From DATAVB01 sp040414495 (GTDB lineage: Bacteria; Actinomycetota; Actinomycetes; Mycobacteriales; QHCD01): a DNA stretch of 45,288 nt. The stretch is from the NCBI GenBank assembly GCA_040414495.1, contig JBEDUI010000198.1, forward strand, positions 1-45,288, given 5' to 3'. The translations under genes were made by a program, and so were the position numbers. Positions 16,070 through 24,608 of the stretch are shown here, one piece after another. A model generated the notes under the pieces. That model was given only the letters and a program-made list of their open reading frames with translations, ran no database searches and was not told the DNA's origin. Position 1 is the stretch's first letter; every line of letters starts with the position of its first letter.

Positions 16070-16693
16070 ATGAAGACCAGCTTGCCCAGACCGCTTATTC
16101 AGGTCGGCAAGGTCGGTTTTCCGTTGGCTGCCGCCGCAGTGGTTCTGGCGGCCTGCGGAAGTTCCGGCAATAGTGCCTCAGGATCAGGCGGTTCGTCCGC
16201 CCCACCCAGCTCGGCATCCTCGTCGACTTCGGCGCCATCCGGCGGATCCGCGACCGGCACAACCGTGGTGACCCACAAGGGTCCGATGGGTACGTATTTG
16301 ACCGACAGCAAGGGTCGGGCGGTATATCTGTTCGCATCGGACACGTCGACGATGTCGTCGTGTAACGCCAGCTGCCTGGTGCTGTGGCCCGCGCTGACCA
16401 CCAATGGCATGCCGCATGGCACGGGCGCGGCCACCGCGAAGATCGGCACGATCAAGGATTCCAGCGGTGCCACCCAGGTCACGTACAACGGTCACCCGCT
16501 GTACTACTACTCCGGTGACAATGGCGCCGGACAGACCAACGGTGAAGGCATCAACAACTTCGGCGCCAAGTGGTGGCTGGTTTCCCCCGCGGGTAAGCAG
16601 CTGACCAACACGAGCAGCTCGTCCGGCGGCTCGTCCAGCAGCCCGTCGCCTTCGCACAGCAGTGGCGGCAGCGGTGGCGGCGGCTGGGCGTGA
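16070..16693 (+). CDS. Secreted-repeat lipoprotein, Yx(F/W/Y)xxD family (COG4315)
   Basis: A 207-residue lipoprotein. The signal peptide ends in the lipobox LAACG with C29 as the lipidation site. A Ser/Gly/Pro-rich linker (about 30-80) leads to two tandem repeats of the Lipoprotein_15 (PF03640) type, each with the hallmark Yx(F/W/Y)xxD: YLFASD and YYYSGD. Two cysteines between them (SSCNASCLVLWP) are also typical and may form a disulfide or bind a ligand. The C-terminus is a Ser/Gly tail. ATG 16070 is chosen for its signal peptide and a GGGGAG about 10 nt upstream. Function in the family is unknown. It is coupled to the permease downstream by a GTGA overlap. Confidence 0.9.
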   Translation: MKTSLPRPLIQVGKVGFPLAAAAVVLAACGSSGNSASGSGGSSAPPSSASSSTSAPSGGSATGTTVVTHKGPMGTYLTDSKGRAVYLFASDTSTMSSCNASCLVLWPALTTNGMPHGTGAATAKIGTIKDSSGATQVTYNGHPLYYYSGDNGAGQTNGEGINNFGAKWWLVSPAGKQLTNTSSSSGGSSSSPSPSHSSGGSGGGGWA

Positions 16694-17925
16694 GCTCAGC
16701 TCAGGCCGCCGATCCCGCACCGCTTGCGGGCGACGCCATTTCACAGCTCCCCGACCGGCCGTCCATTTCGGGGGGACGGCCGGTCGGGGGATGGGCTTTT
16801 CTCGGCGTCACGATCACCTCATTGGGTGGTCCACTGGCGCTAGCCGCTTTATACGCGCCGACCATTGTGGCCGATGCCAGTTTTTCGGCCGGTTTGGTAA
16901 TGGTCGCCGCGGCGGTGGTTTTCGTCGTACCGCTGGCGATCTGGCTGCACTATTCGCGCCATATCGCCAGCGCCGGCGGACTGTATTCCTTTGTCGATGC
17001 CGCAGCCGGTCGACGGGTTGCCCTGATGCAGGCTGGGCTGTGGATTTTCAGCTATGTGCTGTATCTACTTTATACGACAGCGTCCATTGTGTACGACACG
17101 CTGCCGAGAGTGGTGCCGGGCGTCAGGCCGTACCAACCGGCGCTGGAAATAGCTATTCCGGTTGCGCTGGCGGCGGTGATGCTGGCCGGGCGGGCGGCGA
17201 CGCTGGCGGTGACCGGAATTCTCGCGGCCGGACAAATGATTCTGGTCGGAATTCTGGCCGGTGTGACGATCGGTCACGATAGTCCGGTCTCGTCGTTCGG
17301 TGGGCATGCGCCGGCCGGGGCATTCGCCACCGCCACCGCCCAGACCGCGCTGCTGTATATCTGCGGCAGCCTGCCGTTGTTCCTCGGTGGCGAGGTCAGG
17401 CGGCCGACCCGGACCGTTCGTCGGGGTCTGGTCGCCGGTTATGTGTTGGTGGCGGCCGGAGTCATCGCGACCGTATTTCCGTACGCGGAGAATCCGGCAT
17501 TTACCCGGGCCGCGATTCCGGGCATGTCGGTGGCGCAGGTGCTTTCCGGTCACGCGCTCGCGGTCACGGTCGGTATCGGCGTCGCCGCGAGTGTTGCCGG
17601 CGTGATGCTGGTCGAATACCTGGCGTTGACGCGGATCCTGCACGCGGTGACGGGCCGGTCGGTTCGGCGAATCGCTGCTGTGATCGCGGTTCCGTTGATC
17701 GCCGCCGGCCCGATCAGTCTGATCAATCCGGATCGGTTCTATAGCAGCCTGATCAAGCCATCGCTGGTCGCGTTGTGGCTGAGTCAGCTCATGGTTTTCG
17801 CGGTGTATCCGCGGTTCAGCGCGCGGTACGGTGGCCGGGTTGCGGTCTCGTTCGTGCTGGCGGTGGCGGGCTGCGTTTTCGCCGGGTACGGAATCTGGGC
17901 CACGCTTCATCACGGCTCCAGCTAG
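16690..17925 (+). CDS. APC-superfamily amino acid/polyamine permease
   Basis: A 411-residue polytopic membrane protein with about 11-12 hydrophobic segments. GWAFLGVTITSLGGPLALAAL in the first helix and SAGGLYSFVDAAAG after the second match the APC (amino acid-polyamine-organocation) pattern, with the glycine-rich break of TM1 and the family's G-G-x-Y element. The substrate is not determined. The GTG at 16690 overlaps the lipoprotein stop (GTGA), and no other in-frame start precedes TM1, so translation is probably coupled. The first 35 codons contain a perfect 16-bp hairpin (16749-16789) followed by a T-run, which could cut read-through into this gene. Confidence 0.85.
   Translation: MSSAQAADPAPLAGDAISQLPDRPSISGGRPVGGWAFLGVTITSLGGPLALAALYAPTIVADASFSAGLVMVAAAVVFVVPLAIWLHYSRHIASAGGLYSFVDAAAGRRVALMQAGLWIFSYVLYLLYTTASIVYDTLPRVVPGVRPYQPALEIAIPVALAAVMLAGRAATLAVTGILAAGQMILVGILAGVTIGHDSPVSSFGGHAPAGAFATATAQTALLYICGSLPLFLGGEVRRPTRTVRRGLVAGYVLVAAGVIATVFPYAENPAFTRAAIPGMSVAQVLSGHALAVTVGIGVAASVAGVMLVEYLALTRILHAVTGRSVRRIAAVIAVPLIAAGPISLINPDRFYSSLIKPSLVALWLSQLMVFAVYPRFSARYGGRVAVSFVLAVAGCVFAGYGIWATLHHGSS
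16749..16800 (+). terminator. Intragenic terminator-like hairpin (possible attenuator)
   Basis: CCCCGACCGGCCGTCC (16749-16764) pairs perfectly with 16774-16789 across a 9-nt loop, and CTTTT ends at 16800. The structure has the form of a rho-independent terminator but lies within codons 20-34 of the permease gene, 56 nt after the lipoprotein stop. The T-run is about 7 nt from the stem, so termination may be partial. Confidence 0.6.
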
Positions 17926-18249
17926 CGTGATTCTTCGCCGGCTGCCGAGGGCTTTGGCGGACTTCGTTTCTGATCAGGTTGTCTTTTGTTGCCGAATCCA
18001 GCGTTACTTGCGTGCGGACTCCAATAAATCGACTGGCGTTAGCCGTCACCTTTCCTTTAGGGGCGCTGGTTCTGGGCGGCATGGTGCCGAGGATATGAGT
18101 GGTTCGGCGATCTGCGCATTGGCTCTGCCAGGCGTGGATCGCTTATGTGGCGTGGATTGTGACGTGTTGGTGACTAGAAGTAATTCTTTTGTTTGGGGTG
18201 TTCTGCGGCCGCCCCGGTTTTGTCGGTGGGTGGTTCTAGAGTTTTGTTT
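17926..18249. other. Intergenic spacer, no gene seen
   Basis: This 324-bp stretch between the permease and the DUF222 remnant has no convincing frame. It is visibly richer in A+T than the flanking genes, especially in 18160-18250 (runs of T in TTTTGTTT). It may hold the old promoter of the DUF222 gene. No palindrome or repeat of note was found. Confidence 0.6.
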
Positions 18250-19042
18250 ATGAGTAGTGCGACGCCTTTTGACCCGGATCCGTTGGAGGATGTCGTCCGG
18301 TTGATGGAAGCTGCGGCGGATCGGATGGATCAGGCGAGGTTGTGGTGCTCGGGGGGACCGAAGTTCGCGGATTCGGTGGAACGATATGAACGGGCGATGC
18401 GGCGGTTGGAGTTTGGTCGGCTCCGGTCTGTGATGGAGTTTGATGTGCAGGATGTGGCCGGTCAGCAAGCGGGTTTGACGACCGAAGCGTTCTTGGTGGC
18501 GCGGTTGTGGCTCTCGCCCGGTGAGGCCCGGGCCCGGATCCGGTCGGCACAGGAATTAGTCGGCTCCGTCAGCATCTCCGGTGAGCTCGTGGAGCCAGAA
18601 TTGCCGGCCACCGCGGCCGCGGCGTCAGAGGGTGCGCTGTCGGCGGAGCATGTGCAGGTGATCGGCCAGGCGATGAAGAAATTGCCGCCGACGGTCGATC
18701 CGGCCGACCGGGCTCGAGCGGAGGAATTCCTTGCCGAACAGTCCCGGGACATGGACCCCCGTCGCGTTCGCGTACTGGCGCGCCGATTGCATGCCGTGTT
18801 GGATCCGGACGGCACTCTGGATGAGGACAAGCCGGACCGCCGCGGATTAGTCTTCCGCCGCGACGTCGGCGGCATGGATTACACTGTTGTGCCACAGACA
18901 TCACTGGATCGTTCATCACAAGGGTTGGCAGATAACCTTCCTGAACGGCATTCCACACGTCATTCCGCCACCATTGGTCGATCCGCGGCAGCAACCGCGG
19001 CGCAACACCATGCACGACCAACCCGGCCTCCCCAGCGGATAA
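18250..19042 (+). pseudogene. 13E12/DUF222-HNH endonuclease family gene, internal deletion
   Basis: ATG 18250 opens a normal DUF222 (13E12 repeat) N-terminus of about 210 residues (ERYERAMRRLEF...LSPGEARARIRSAQEL...LSAEHVQVIGQAM...RRVRVLARRLHAVLDPDG). Homology ends near GGMDYT (about 18889). A different frame from about 18892 then reads CHRHHWIVHHKGWQITFLNG...IPPPLVDPRQQPRRNTMH and stops at 19042. That is the C-terminal tail found after the HNH centre in full-length members. About 150-200 residues, including most of the HNH nuclease core, are missing and the two pieces are out of frame, so the nuclease cannot be made. The family is repeated in many actinobacterial genomes. Confidence 0.85.
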
Positions 19043-19275
19043 CGATGCATTGAGGGGAGCGCGCCGGTCCGGGCTGCACAGTCAGGGCGCCCAATTGAGG
19101 CGGGCGGTTCCCGTTCGTCCATGTCCTCCTGCCCGCCGACGATTTCAGCCCGGCGGTAGCTGGAACGCGCCTTGGCCGGGTTGGATTTGGGCCCACTGGC
19201 GCGAGCCAGCCGCGACCCTGGCCGAATGCCGGACCTGAACTCAATCCAAGTCCGCGGCGAAATCCGGGTCTTGGT

Positions 19276-19758
19276 TTAGCTGATTCGCAGGGCCACGGCG
19301 AAAAGGGCGGTGGCCGCCAACGGAGTTACGGTCCGGACGTGATTCCACGCCGTCCAGCCGGAGGAATACCGGGTCCATTCCGCCATTGCGCCGGCGGCAT
19401 TCGGGTCCAGGCTAGCCAGGGCATTGTTATGTGGAACGTGATAGCCGATCGTCACCACGACCGCGACCAGGTACAGCATGCTGGCAGCGAGCCGGTACCC
19501 GGAACCGTCCTGTCCCCAGTGGACGATCGCTTCGATCGCCAGGACCAGGCACACCAGAGCGGTGCCGAACAAAGCCAGCATGAACCAGCCGTTCGGCGCG
19601 GCCCGGTTGATCGACTGCATCGCGGCGATGCTGCGGGAATGTTGCAGGCGATCCAGCGCATGCATCACAAACGTCGAAAAGGCGAAGAACACGCCGCCGG
19701 CAATTCCGCTGCCGACCACCGCGACAATGGTGAGCGTTTCAAGAATTCGTTGTGACAT
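19276..19758 (-). CDS. DUF1772 family membrane protein
   Basis: A 160-residue membrane protein with four predicted transmembrane segments (about 8-32, 56-80, 88-106, 139-158). The first contains GGVFFAFSTFVMHAL, and the loop after the third contains YHVPHNNALASLDP, corresponding to the conserved NVPxNNxL motif of DUF1772/anthrone-oxygenase-like proteins. Some fungal relatives are oxygenases of aromatic polyketides, but bacterial members are uncharacterised. The gene is divergent from the AraC regulator at 19906, 147 bp apart, an arrangement that suggests it is that regulator's target. Confidence 0.85.
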   Translation of the reverse strand: MSQRILETLTIVAVVGSGIAGGVFFAFSTFVMHALDRLQHSRSIAAMQSINRAAPNGWFMLALFGTALVCLVLAIEAIVHWGQDGSGYRLAASMLYLVAVVVTIGYHVPHNNALASLDPNAAGAMAEWTRYSSGWTAWNHVRTVTPLAATALFAVALRIS

Positions 19759-19905
19759 CGTTTATCGGCTCCAGACACCGGCGACGACCCGGACGTAATC
19801 GGCCCGGATGTTGTTCGTAGTCATGCCGCTAGTCAACGGCGGTCCGGTGAGACCTTCCATAGTTCAGATGTGCACATACATACGTCATCGTCTAGCGTCG
19901 GCACC

Positions 19906-20844
19906 ATGGATGCGTTGGTCGGGCTGCTCGATGGCGTTCGTGCGCGGGGTGCGTTCCTGCTGCGCACGGTCATGGATCCGCCCTGGTCGATGCGCATTGA
20001 GGACGAGGCGCCGCTGACGGTGGCGACAGTGATTCGCGGCAGCGCGTGGCTGGTGCCAGCCGGTGCCGAGCCGGCCCGTCTAGAGCCCGGGGACGTCGCT
20101 GTCCTCTTAGGACCCGAGCACTACATGATCGCTGACGATCCAGCAACTCCGGCGAGCATTGTGATCCATCCGGGACAACGCTGCACCACCTTGTCCGGCG
20201 AGGATCTGGCCATCGAGATGGAGCTGGGCGTACGGACCTGGGGCAACAGCCGGGACGGCGCGACCATGCTATTGACCGGTACGTACGAGGGGCGCAGCGA
20301 GGTGAGCCGTCGGCTGCTCGGTGCGCTTCCCCATGTGCTTGTGGTACGCGCTTCGGAATGGGATTCGCCGCTGATTTCCTTGCTGGGCCGGGAAATCGTG
20401 AAGGCGGATCCGGGTCAGGAGGTCGTCCTGGACCGGTTGTTGGATTTGTTGTTGATCGATCTGCTGCGAACATGGTTCGCGCGCGCGGGCGAGCGGGCGC
20501 CGGTGTGGTGGCGGGCCGAGGCCGACCCGCTGGTCGGGCCGGCGCTGCGCCTGCTGTACGACGATCCGGCGGCACCGTGGACAATCGCGAGCCTGGCTAC
20601 AGCGGTCGGCGCATCCCGCGCCAGCCTGGCCCGCCGGTTCACCGCATTGGTCGGCGAACCACCGATCGCGTTTCTGACCAGTTGGCGGCTGGCGCTGGCC
20701 GCCGACCTGTTGCGCGAACCGGAGGCAACGGTCGGCGCGGTGGCCCGGCAGGTCGGGTACGCCAGCCCGTTCGCGTTGAGCGCGGCGTTCAAACGGGCAT
20801 ATGGCGTGAGCCCGAAAGAACACCGGCTTTCGGCGACGACCTGA
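19906..20844 (+). CDS. AraC-family regulator with cupin_6 domain
   Basis: A 312-residue regulator. The N-terminal half is a cupin-type sensor (cupin_6): MRIEDEAPLTVATVIRGSAWL, LEPGDVAVL and a following beta-rich region. The C-terminal 100 residues contain the two AraC helix-turn-helices (WTIASLATAVGASRASLARRFTALVGEPPIAFLTSWRLALAADLL and TVGAVARQVGYASPFALSAAFKRAYGVSPKEHR). ATG 19906 is preferred; the longer frame from 19870 adds residues unlike the family. AraC/cupin_6 regulators commonly control an adjacent oxidoreductase or DUF1772 gene, as the divergent neighbour here suggests. Confidence 0.9.
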   Translation: MDALVGLLDGVRARGAFLLRTVMDPPWSMRIEDEAPLTVATVIRGSAWLVPAGAEPARLEPGDVAVLLGPEHYMIADDPATPASIVIHPGQRCTTLSGEDLAIEMELGVRTWGNSRDGATMLLTGTYEGRSEVSRRLLGALPHVLVVRASEWDSPLISLLGREIVKADPGQEVVLDRLLDLLLIDLLRTWFARAGERAPVWWRAEADPLVGPALRLLYDDPAAPWTIASLATAVGASRASLARRFTALVGEPPIAFLTSWRLALAADLLREPEATVGAVARQVGYASPFALSAAFKRAYGVSPKEHRLSATT

Positions 20845-20854
20845 ATGCAGGAGC

Positions 20855-20887
20855 CCGCGGGTCGCTAATAAACGCAGCGACCCGCGG
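20855..20887. terminator. Bidirectional hairpin between convergent genes
   Basis: CCGCGGGTCGCT (20855-20866) pairs perfectly with 20876-20887 across the 9-nt loop AATAAACGC. It lies between the AraC stop (20844) and the lactonase stop (20902), so it can serve both genes. There is no long T-run on either side, only AAAATCCTTA at 20895. Confidence 0.75.
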
Positions 20888-20901
20888 ACGACTGAAAATC
20901 C

Positions 20902-22014
20902 TTACGAGGCAGCGATTCCCTCGCCGCCGACCGCACCGGGAACGGTAACCGAACCGATCTTCGTCAGTGCCCCATGCGCACCGACCTGGAATTCATCCAC
21001 AATGCCGTTCGCGCCGGTCTGGGCGTACAGGTACTGGCCGGTGACCGCCGTGTCGACCGTACCGCCATCGGTGGCGGTATTTCCCAGTGGCTGCAACCCA
21101 GAGGAGCTGAACGCCGAAAGCGTGCCACTGCCGGCATTGGAGGCATAAATCGTCGAGCCGTCCCGCACCACCCAGCAGGTCGCGGCCTGCCCGGTGGCGA
21201 CGCGGTTGATCAGGCTCAGCCGGCCGTCGCGGCGCACATCGAAGGTCGCGACCGCGTTCGGCCCGGCCTCGGTCAGTACGAGATGTCCGTCCGAGTCGAA
21301 CGTTCCGGCGAACGGCACGTTGCCCGGATCGGCGCTCACCACGGGCCGGGCCGACAACCCACCGAACACGTCCACGCCGAACACGTCGATATTGCTGCCG
21401 TTACCTTTCGTGGTGACGATCAGCTTGGAGCCGTCGGGGGTGAATGTGACCTGCCCCGGAGTACTGGTGAACTCGGGCGTCTGGGCCGGGTTCAGGCCCA
21501 GGTCACGGTGCCAACTGGGAATGCGGACCAGCAGGCCGGCAACCCGCAGATAACCCTGCACCGAGCCACCGTCGCGGGCATTCAATACGTAGACCAGGTT
21601 TCCGTGCACCGCGACGCTCACCGGGAATGTGCCGCCGGAGGAAATAACCTGACGGTGGTGCAAATGGTCGCCGTCCACGCCGAATACGGTCAGGGTATTG
21701 CTGCCGGCGTTGACCGCATACAGCAGGCCATGCGCGCGGTCGTAGGTCAGCGAACCCTGGGACGCGAGATGGTCCACAACGGAACCGTCGAGCACACCGC
21801 CGAGGCCGCCGGTGGCGTAGGTCCCGGCCTGGTGCAGGGAACCATCGGCGGACCGGTCATAAGTGACGACGGCATTGCCGCTGGGGTTGTCGGTTTGTAC
21901 GAAAACGGTGCCCTGCGCAGGAGCTGGGGTGGCAGCGCCGGCCGGGGCAGCGAACACGCCGGCGGCAGCCAGAGCCAGGCCGCCGATTCCGGCGAGATAT
22001 CCGGTGGTTTTCAT
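20902..22014 (-). CDS. Secreted lactonase-like beta-propeller protein
   Basis: A 370-residue exported protein. The signal peptide (MKTTGYLAGIGGLALAAAGVFAAPAGAA, cleavage near 28) is followed by repeated beta-propeller blades: LTYDRAHGLLYAVNAGSNTLTVFGVDG, VTFTPDGSKLIVTTKGNGSNIDVFGVD, TFDSDGHLVLTEAGPNAVATFDV and IYASNAGSGTLSAF. This matches the seven-bladed 6-phosphogluconolactonase-like family (PF10282). Export argues against a role in the pentose phosphate pathway, so it is more likely a binding or surface propeller of unknown ligand. GGAG precedes ATG 22014 by 7 nt. OmpR-type direct repeats lie upstream (22117-22172). Confidence 0.87.
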   Translation of the reverse strand: MKTTGYLAGIGGLALAAAGVFAAPAGAATPAPAQGTVFVQTDNPSGNAVVTYDRSADGSLHQAGTYATGGLGGVLDGSVVDHLASQGSLTYDRAHGLLYAVNAGSNTLTVFGVDGDHLHHRQVISSGGTFPVSVAVHGNLVYVLNARDGGSVQGYLRVAGLLVRIPSWHRDLGLNPAQTPEFTSTPGQVTFTPDGSKLIVTTKGNGSNIDVFGVDVFGGLSARPVVSADPGNVPFAGTFDSDGHLVLTEAGPNAVATFDVRRDGRLSLINRVATGQAATCWVVRDGSTIYASNAGSGTLSAFSSSGLQPLGNTATDGGTVDTAVTGQYLYAQTGANGIVDEFQVGAHGALTKIGSVTVPGAVGGEGIAAS

Positions 22015-22113
22015 GGATCTCCAATTCCGTAGCGAAAGACGGTCGTTATTTCCGCCTATACAGTGCCGCCGGAATCATGCGGAGAGCCAGCGTGAACGCT
22101 GTCCCGTCAGCCT

Positions 22114-22172
22114 TTCGTAAGAATCGGGGCGAGCCACATCACAATAAAACTTGTGAGAAATTCGTAAGATTC
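22114..22172 (-). promoter_or_regulatory. Candidate response-regulator direct repeats upstream of the propeller gene
   Basis: On the plus strand GTGAGAAAT (22153) and GTAAGATTC (22164) are spaced exactly 11 bp, and a third copy GTAAGAATC lies at 22117. Seen on the minus strand these read TCTTAC-N5-TCTCAC. The 11-bp period is typical of OmpR/PhoB-type binding sites. The stretch 22140-22170 is also unusually A+T rich. Confidence 0.4.
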
Positions 22173-22944
22173 AGTGTTCGCTCGAGAACGGGGTCCTGGG
22201 CCGTTCCAGCAGCACCCCGTCCAGAATTGTGTCCACCCGTTCGTTGTAGAACGCGACCATTCCAGCGATTGGCGAGAGCTGGCGGGTCGGGAAGTCGTAC
22301 GACCAGGCCAGGTCACGGTGCACCACATCACCAATCCGGACCGACCAGTAATCGCTCGTCCGCCCCTTGTACGGGCATGCTGTCTCGGTGTCGGTGTGGA
22401 CCAGATGGTCGAAATGCACGTCAATTCGGTCCAGGTAATAGCGGGTCGGCAGGCCGGTTTCGAACACCATGACCGGAGCGGAGGATTCGGCCAGAAGCAC
22501 GCCGTCGAGTTCAACCCGGACCCGGCGGCTGGAGCGCACCGCGTCGACCCGCGAGTACGGGCTGCGTGGATGCACGAAAATCTGTTCGTCCTCTTCGTAC
22601 CAGGCATCGAGCGCATCCCAGTCGAACCGCACGGTGCCGGCCAGACCTTCCAGCGCATCCTGCGTGTACAGCCGCGCGCACGCCGGCCGGGACACATCGC
22701 CCACCTGCAGTCCGTACCGCTGTACCGTCCCGCGCCGCAGTCGTTGGGTGTGCTCCTCGTCAACCAGGAATTTCGGGTTAACGTCGACGACGGGAATGTA
22801 GTACTGCGGGTAGCCCTCCCATTCCCAGACATACAACGCCCGGGTCGTGTCCAATACGAATTCCTCCGCCAGCACAGCCCGGATTCGCCGCGGCACCGGT
22901 TCGATGTGATCAACCGGAACGATCATTTGTGGATAGTCGCGCAT
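22171..22944 (-). CDS. DUF427 domain protein (two tandem DUF427 units)
   Basis: A 257-residue protein made of two DUF427 modules. The first spans about residues 15-120 (VDHIEPVPRRIRAVLAEEFVLDTTRALYVWEW...YYIP), the second about 135-240. The second has the hallmark RVRVELDGVLLAESSAPVMVFETGLPTRYYLD and CPYKGRTSDYWSV, which define the family. The function of DUF427 proteins is unknown. ATG 22944 is chosen because GCAGGAGG lies about 8 nt upstream; the frame is open to 23004. It is 56 bp downstream of the mannitol-type dehydrogenase on the same strand and may be cotranscribed with it. Confidence 0.9.
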   Translation of the reverse strand: MRDYPQMIVPVDHIEPVPRRIRAVLAEEFVLDTTRALYVWEWEGYPQYYIPVVDVNPKFLVDEEHTQRLRRGTVQRYGLQVGDVSRPACARLYTQDALEGLAGTVRFDWDALDAWYEEDEQIFVHPRSPYSRVDAVRSSRRVRVELDGVLLAESSAPVMVFETGLPTRYYLDRIDVHFDHLVHTDTETACPYKGRTSDYWSVRIGDVVHRDLAWSYDFPTRQLSPIAGMVAFYNERVDTILDGVLLERPRTPFSSEH

Positions 22945-23000
22945 GGCCTGCCTCCTGCGCCAACGCCTAAGTCGGCAACTCTCCAACGATGGTAGGCAGA

Positions 23001-24476
23001 TCAATCGCTTCCGACGAGACGTTCCACTGTGGCCCGGGCACCGAGGGTGTGCAGCAGGTCGGATGCCTCCAGAAAGGCCGCGACGAAGCGGGCGTTGTCG
23101 CCGAGATCGCCGAACAGCGCGCGATTGTCGATGAAGGCGGTGCCACCCTGCCGGGCCGTTTCCCGCAACGTGTCGGCGAGCCGGTCATTGATCTGGATCG
23201 GTTGGTCCGATTCGTCGGCGCCTTCGGCGTAGCGGGCCCAACTGGCGACGACGGCGGCCGAGCGTTCCATCGGACCGCCGGCGGCCAATTGGATTCGAAT
23301 GACCGGGAGCAGAAACTTCGGAATACGGTCCGAGCCGTCGGTGGCCAGCCGGGCCAATGTGTCACGGACCTCGGGATTGGAGAACCGCTCCACCAGTTCC
23401 CGTTGATACGCCGGCAGATCCACACCCGGAACGGGATCGAGGGTCGGCACCGCCTCCAACCGCATGTAATCCAGCAGGAAACGCGCGAAATCCGGATCCT
23501 GCGCCGCCTCATGCGCCAGTCGATATCCAGCCAGATATCCGAAATAGCACAACGCCTGGTGGCTGGCGTTCAATAGCCGCAGCTTCATCAGTTCGTACGG
23601 GTGAACCTCGTCCACAAGTTGCACGCCGACCTGGTCGTAGGGCGGGCGGCCCAGGGTGAACGAATCTTCCAGCACCCACTGGGTGAACGGCTCACACACC
23701 ACCGGCCAGGCATCCTCGATGCCCAGTTCGTCGCGCACCATCGCGATGTCTTCCGGCGTGGTGCGGGGCGTGATGCGGTCGACCATCGAATTCGGAAAAC
23801 GCACATTCGCGGCGATCCACTCGCCCAGGTCCGGATCGGCCAGCCGTGCGTAGGCGGTGAATACCCGCCCGGCGACATGGCCGTTGCCCTCGATGTTGTC
23901 GCAACTCATCACAGTGAAAGCCGGAATGCCCCGATCGCGGCGGCGGCGCAGGCCCTCAGCGATCAGTCCGAAGGTGGTCGCCGGCGCCGCGGCACCGGTC
24001 AGATCGCGTTGCACGGCCGGATTGTTCGCGTCGAATTCGCCGGTCACGGCGTCGATGTTGTAGCCGCCTTCGGTGACGGTCAGCGAGACGATCTTCGTAT
24101 CGGGATGGGCCAGCCGCTCCAGGACCGCCTCCGGGTCGGCCGGCGCGTGCAGGTAATCCACGATCGAGCCGATCACGCGGGCGGTTTTGGTGCCGTCGGA
24201 GTGCTTTTCCACCAACGTGTAAAGGCAGTCCTGTTTGGCCATAACCTCGGCCATTCCCGCATCCTCGGGCAACACACCAACGCCGCAGATGCCCCATTCG
24301 GTCGCTTCGCCACTGGCCAGCAACTCATCGAGGTACATCGACTGATGCGCCCGGTGGAATCCGCCGACCCCGAGATGCACGATCCCCACGCGGACAGCAC
24401 TGCGGTCGTATTCCGGCCGCCGCACCGCGGTTGGAAGATAATTGAGTGTGCTCTGGGACAGGACCACCGGACTCAT
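23001..24476 (-). CDS. Mannitol 2-dehydrogenase / hexuronate-reductase family oxidoreductase
   Basis: A 491-residue long-chain polyol dehydrogenase, the family that includes mannitol 2-dehydrogenase and fructuronate reductase and interconverts polyols or hexuronates with ketoses using NAD(P). The dinucleotide-binding motif is VHLGVGGFHRAHQ (near residue 34), TVTEGGYN is conserved, and the catalytic signature K-x5-N-x2-H is present as KLRLLNASHQAL. Full length for the family. GAGGAG is 8 nt before ATG 24476. Mannitol dehydrogenase is the more likely activity from overall appearance, but the substrate is not proven. No sugar transporter is adjacent. Confidence 0.9.
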   Translation of the reverse strand: MSPVVLSQSTLNYLPTAVRRPEYDRSAVRVGIVHLGVGGFHRAHQSMYLDELLASGEATEWGICGVGVLPEDAGMAEVMAKQDCLYTLVEKHSDGTKTARVIGSIVDYLHAPADPEAVLERLAHPDTKIVSLTVTEGGYNIDAVTGEFDANNPAVQRDLTGAAAPATTFGLIAEGLRRRRDRGIPAFTVMSCDNIEGNGHVAGRVFTAYARLADPDLGEWIAANVRFPNSMVDRITPRTTPEDIAMVRDELGIEDAWPVVCEPFTQWVLEDSFTLGRPPYDQVGVQLVDEVHPYELMKLRLLNASHQALCYFGYLAGYRLAHEAAQDPDFARFLLDYMRLEAVPTLDPVPGVDLPAYQRELVERFSNPEVRDTLARLATDGSDRIPKFLLPVIRIQLAAGGPMERSAAVVASWARYAEGADESDQPIQINDRLADTLRETARQGGTAFIDNRALFGDLGDNARFVAAFLEASDLLHTLGARATVERLVGSD

Positions 24477-24608
24477 CGCTCATCTCCTCGGGTCGGATGC
24501 TGCCCATGCAACCAGAGTCGTCCGGTGCCGGGCGGTCGGGGGCCGGATCGATGAGTTCGGCCGGTCTGTCCGGTCAACACCATCGAACCCACACGATGAG
24601 GAGACGCT

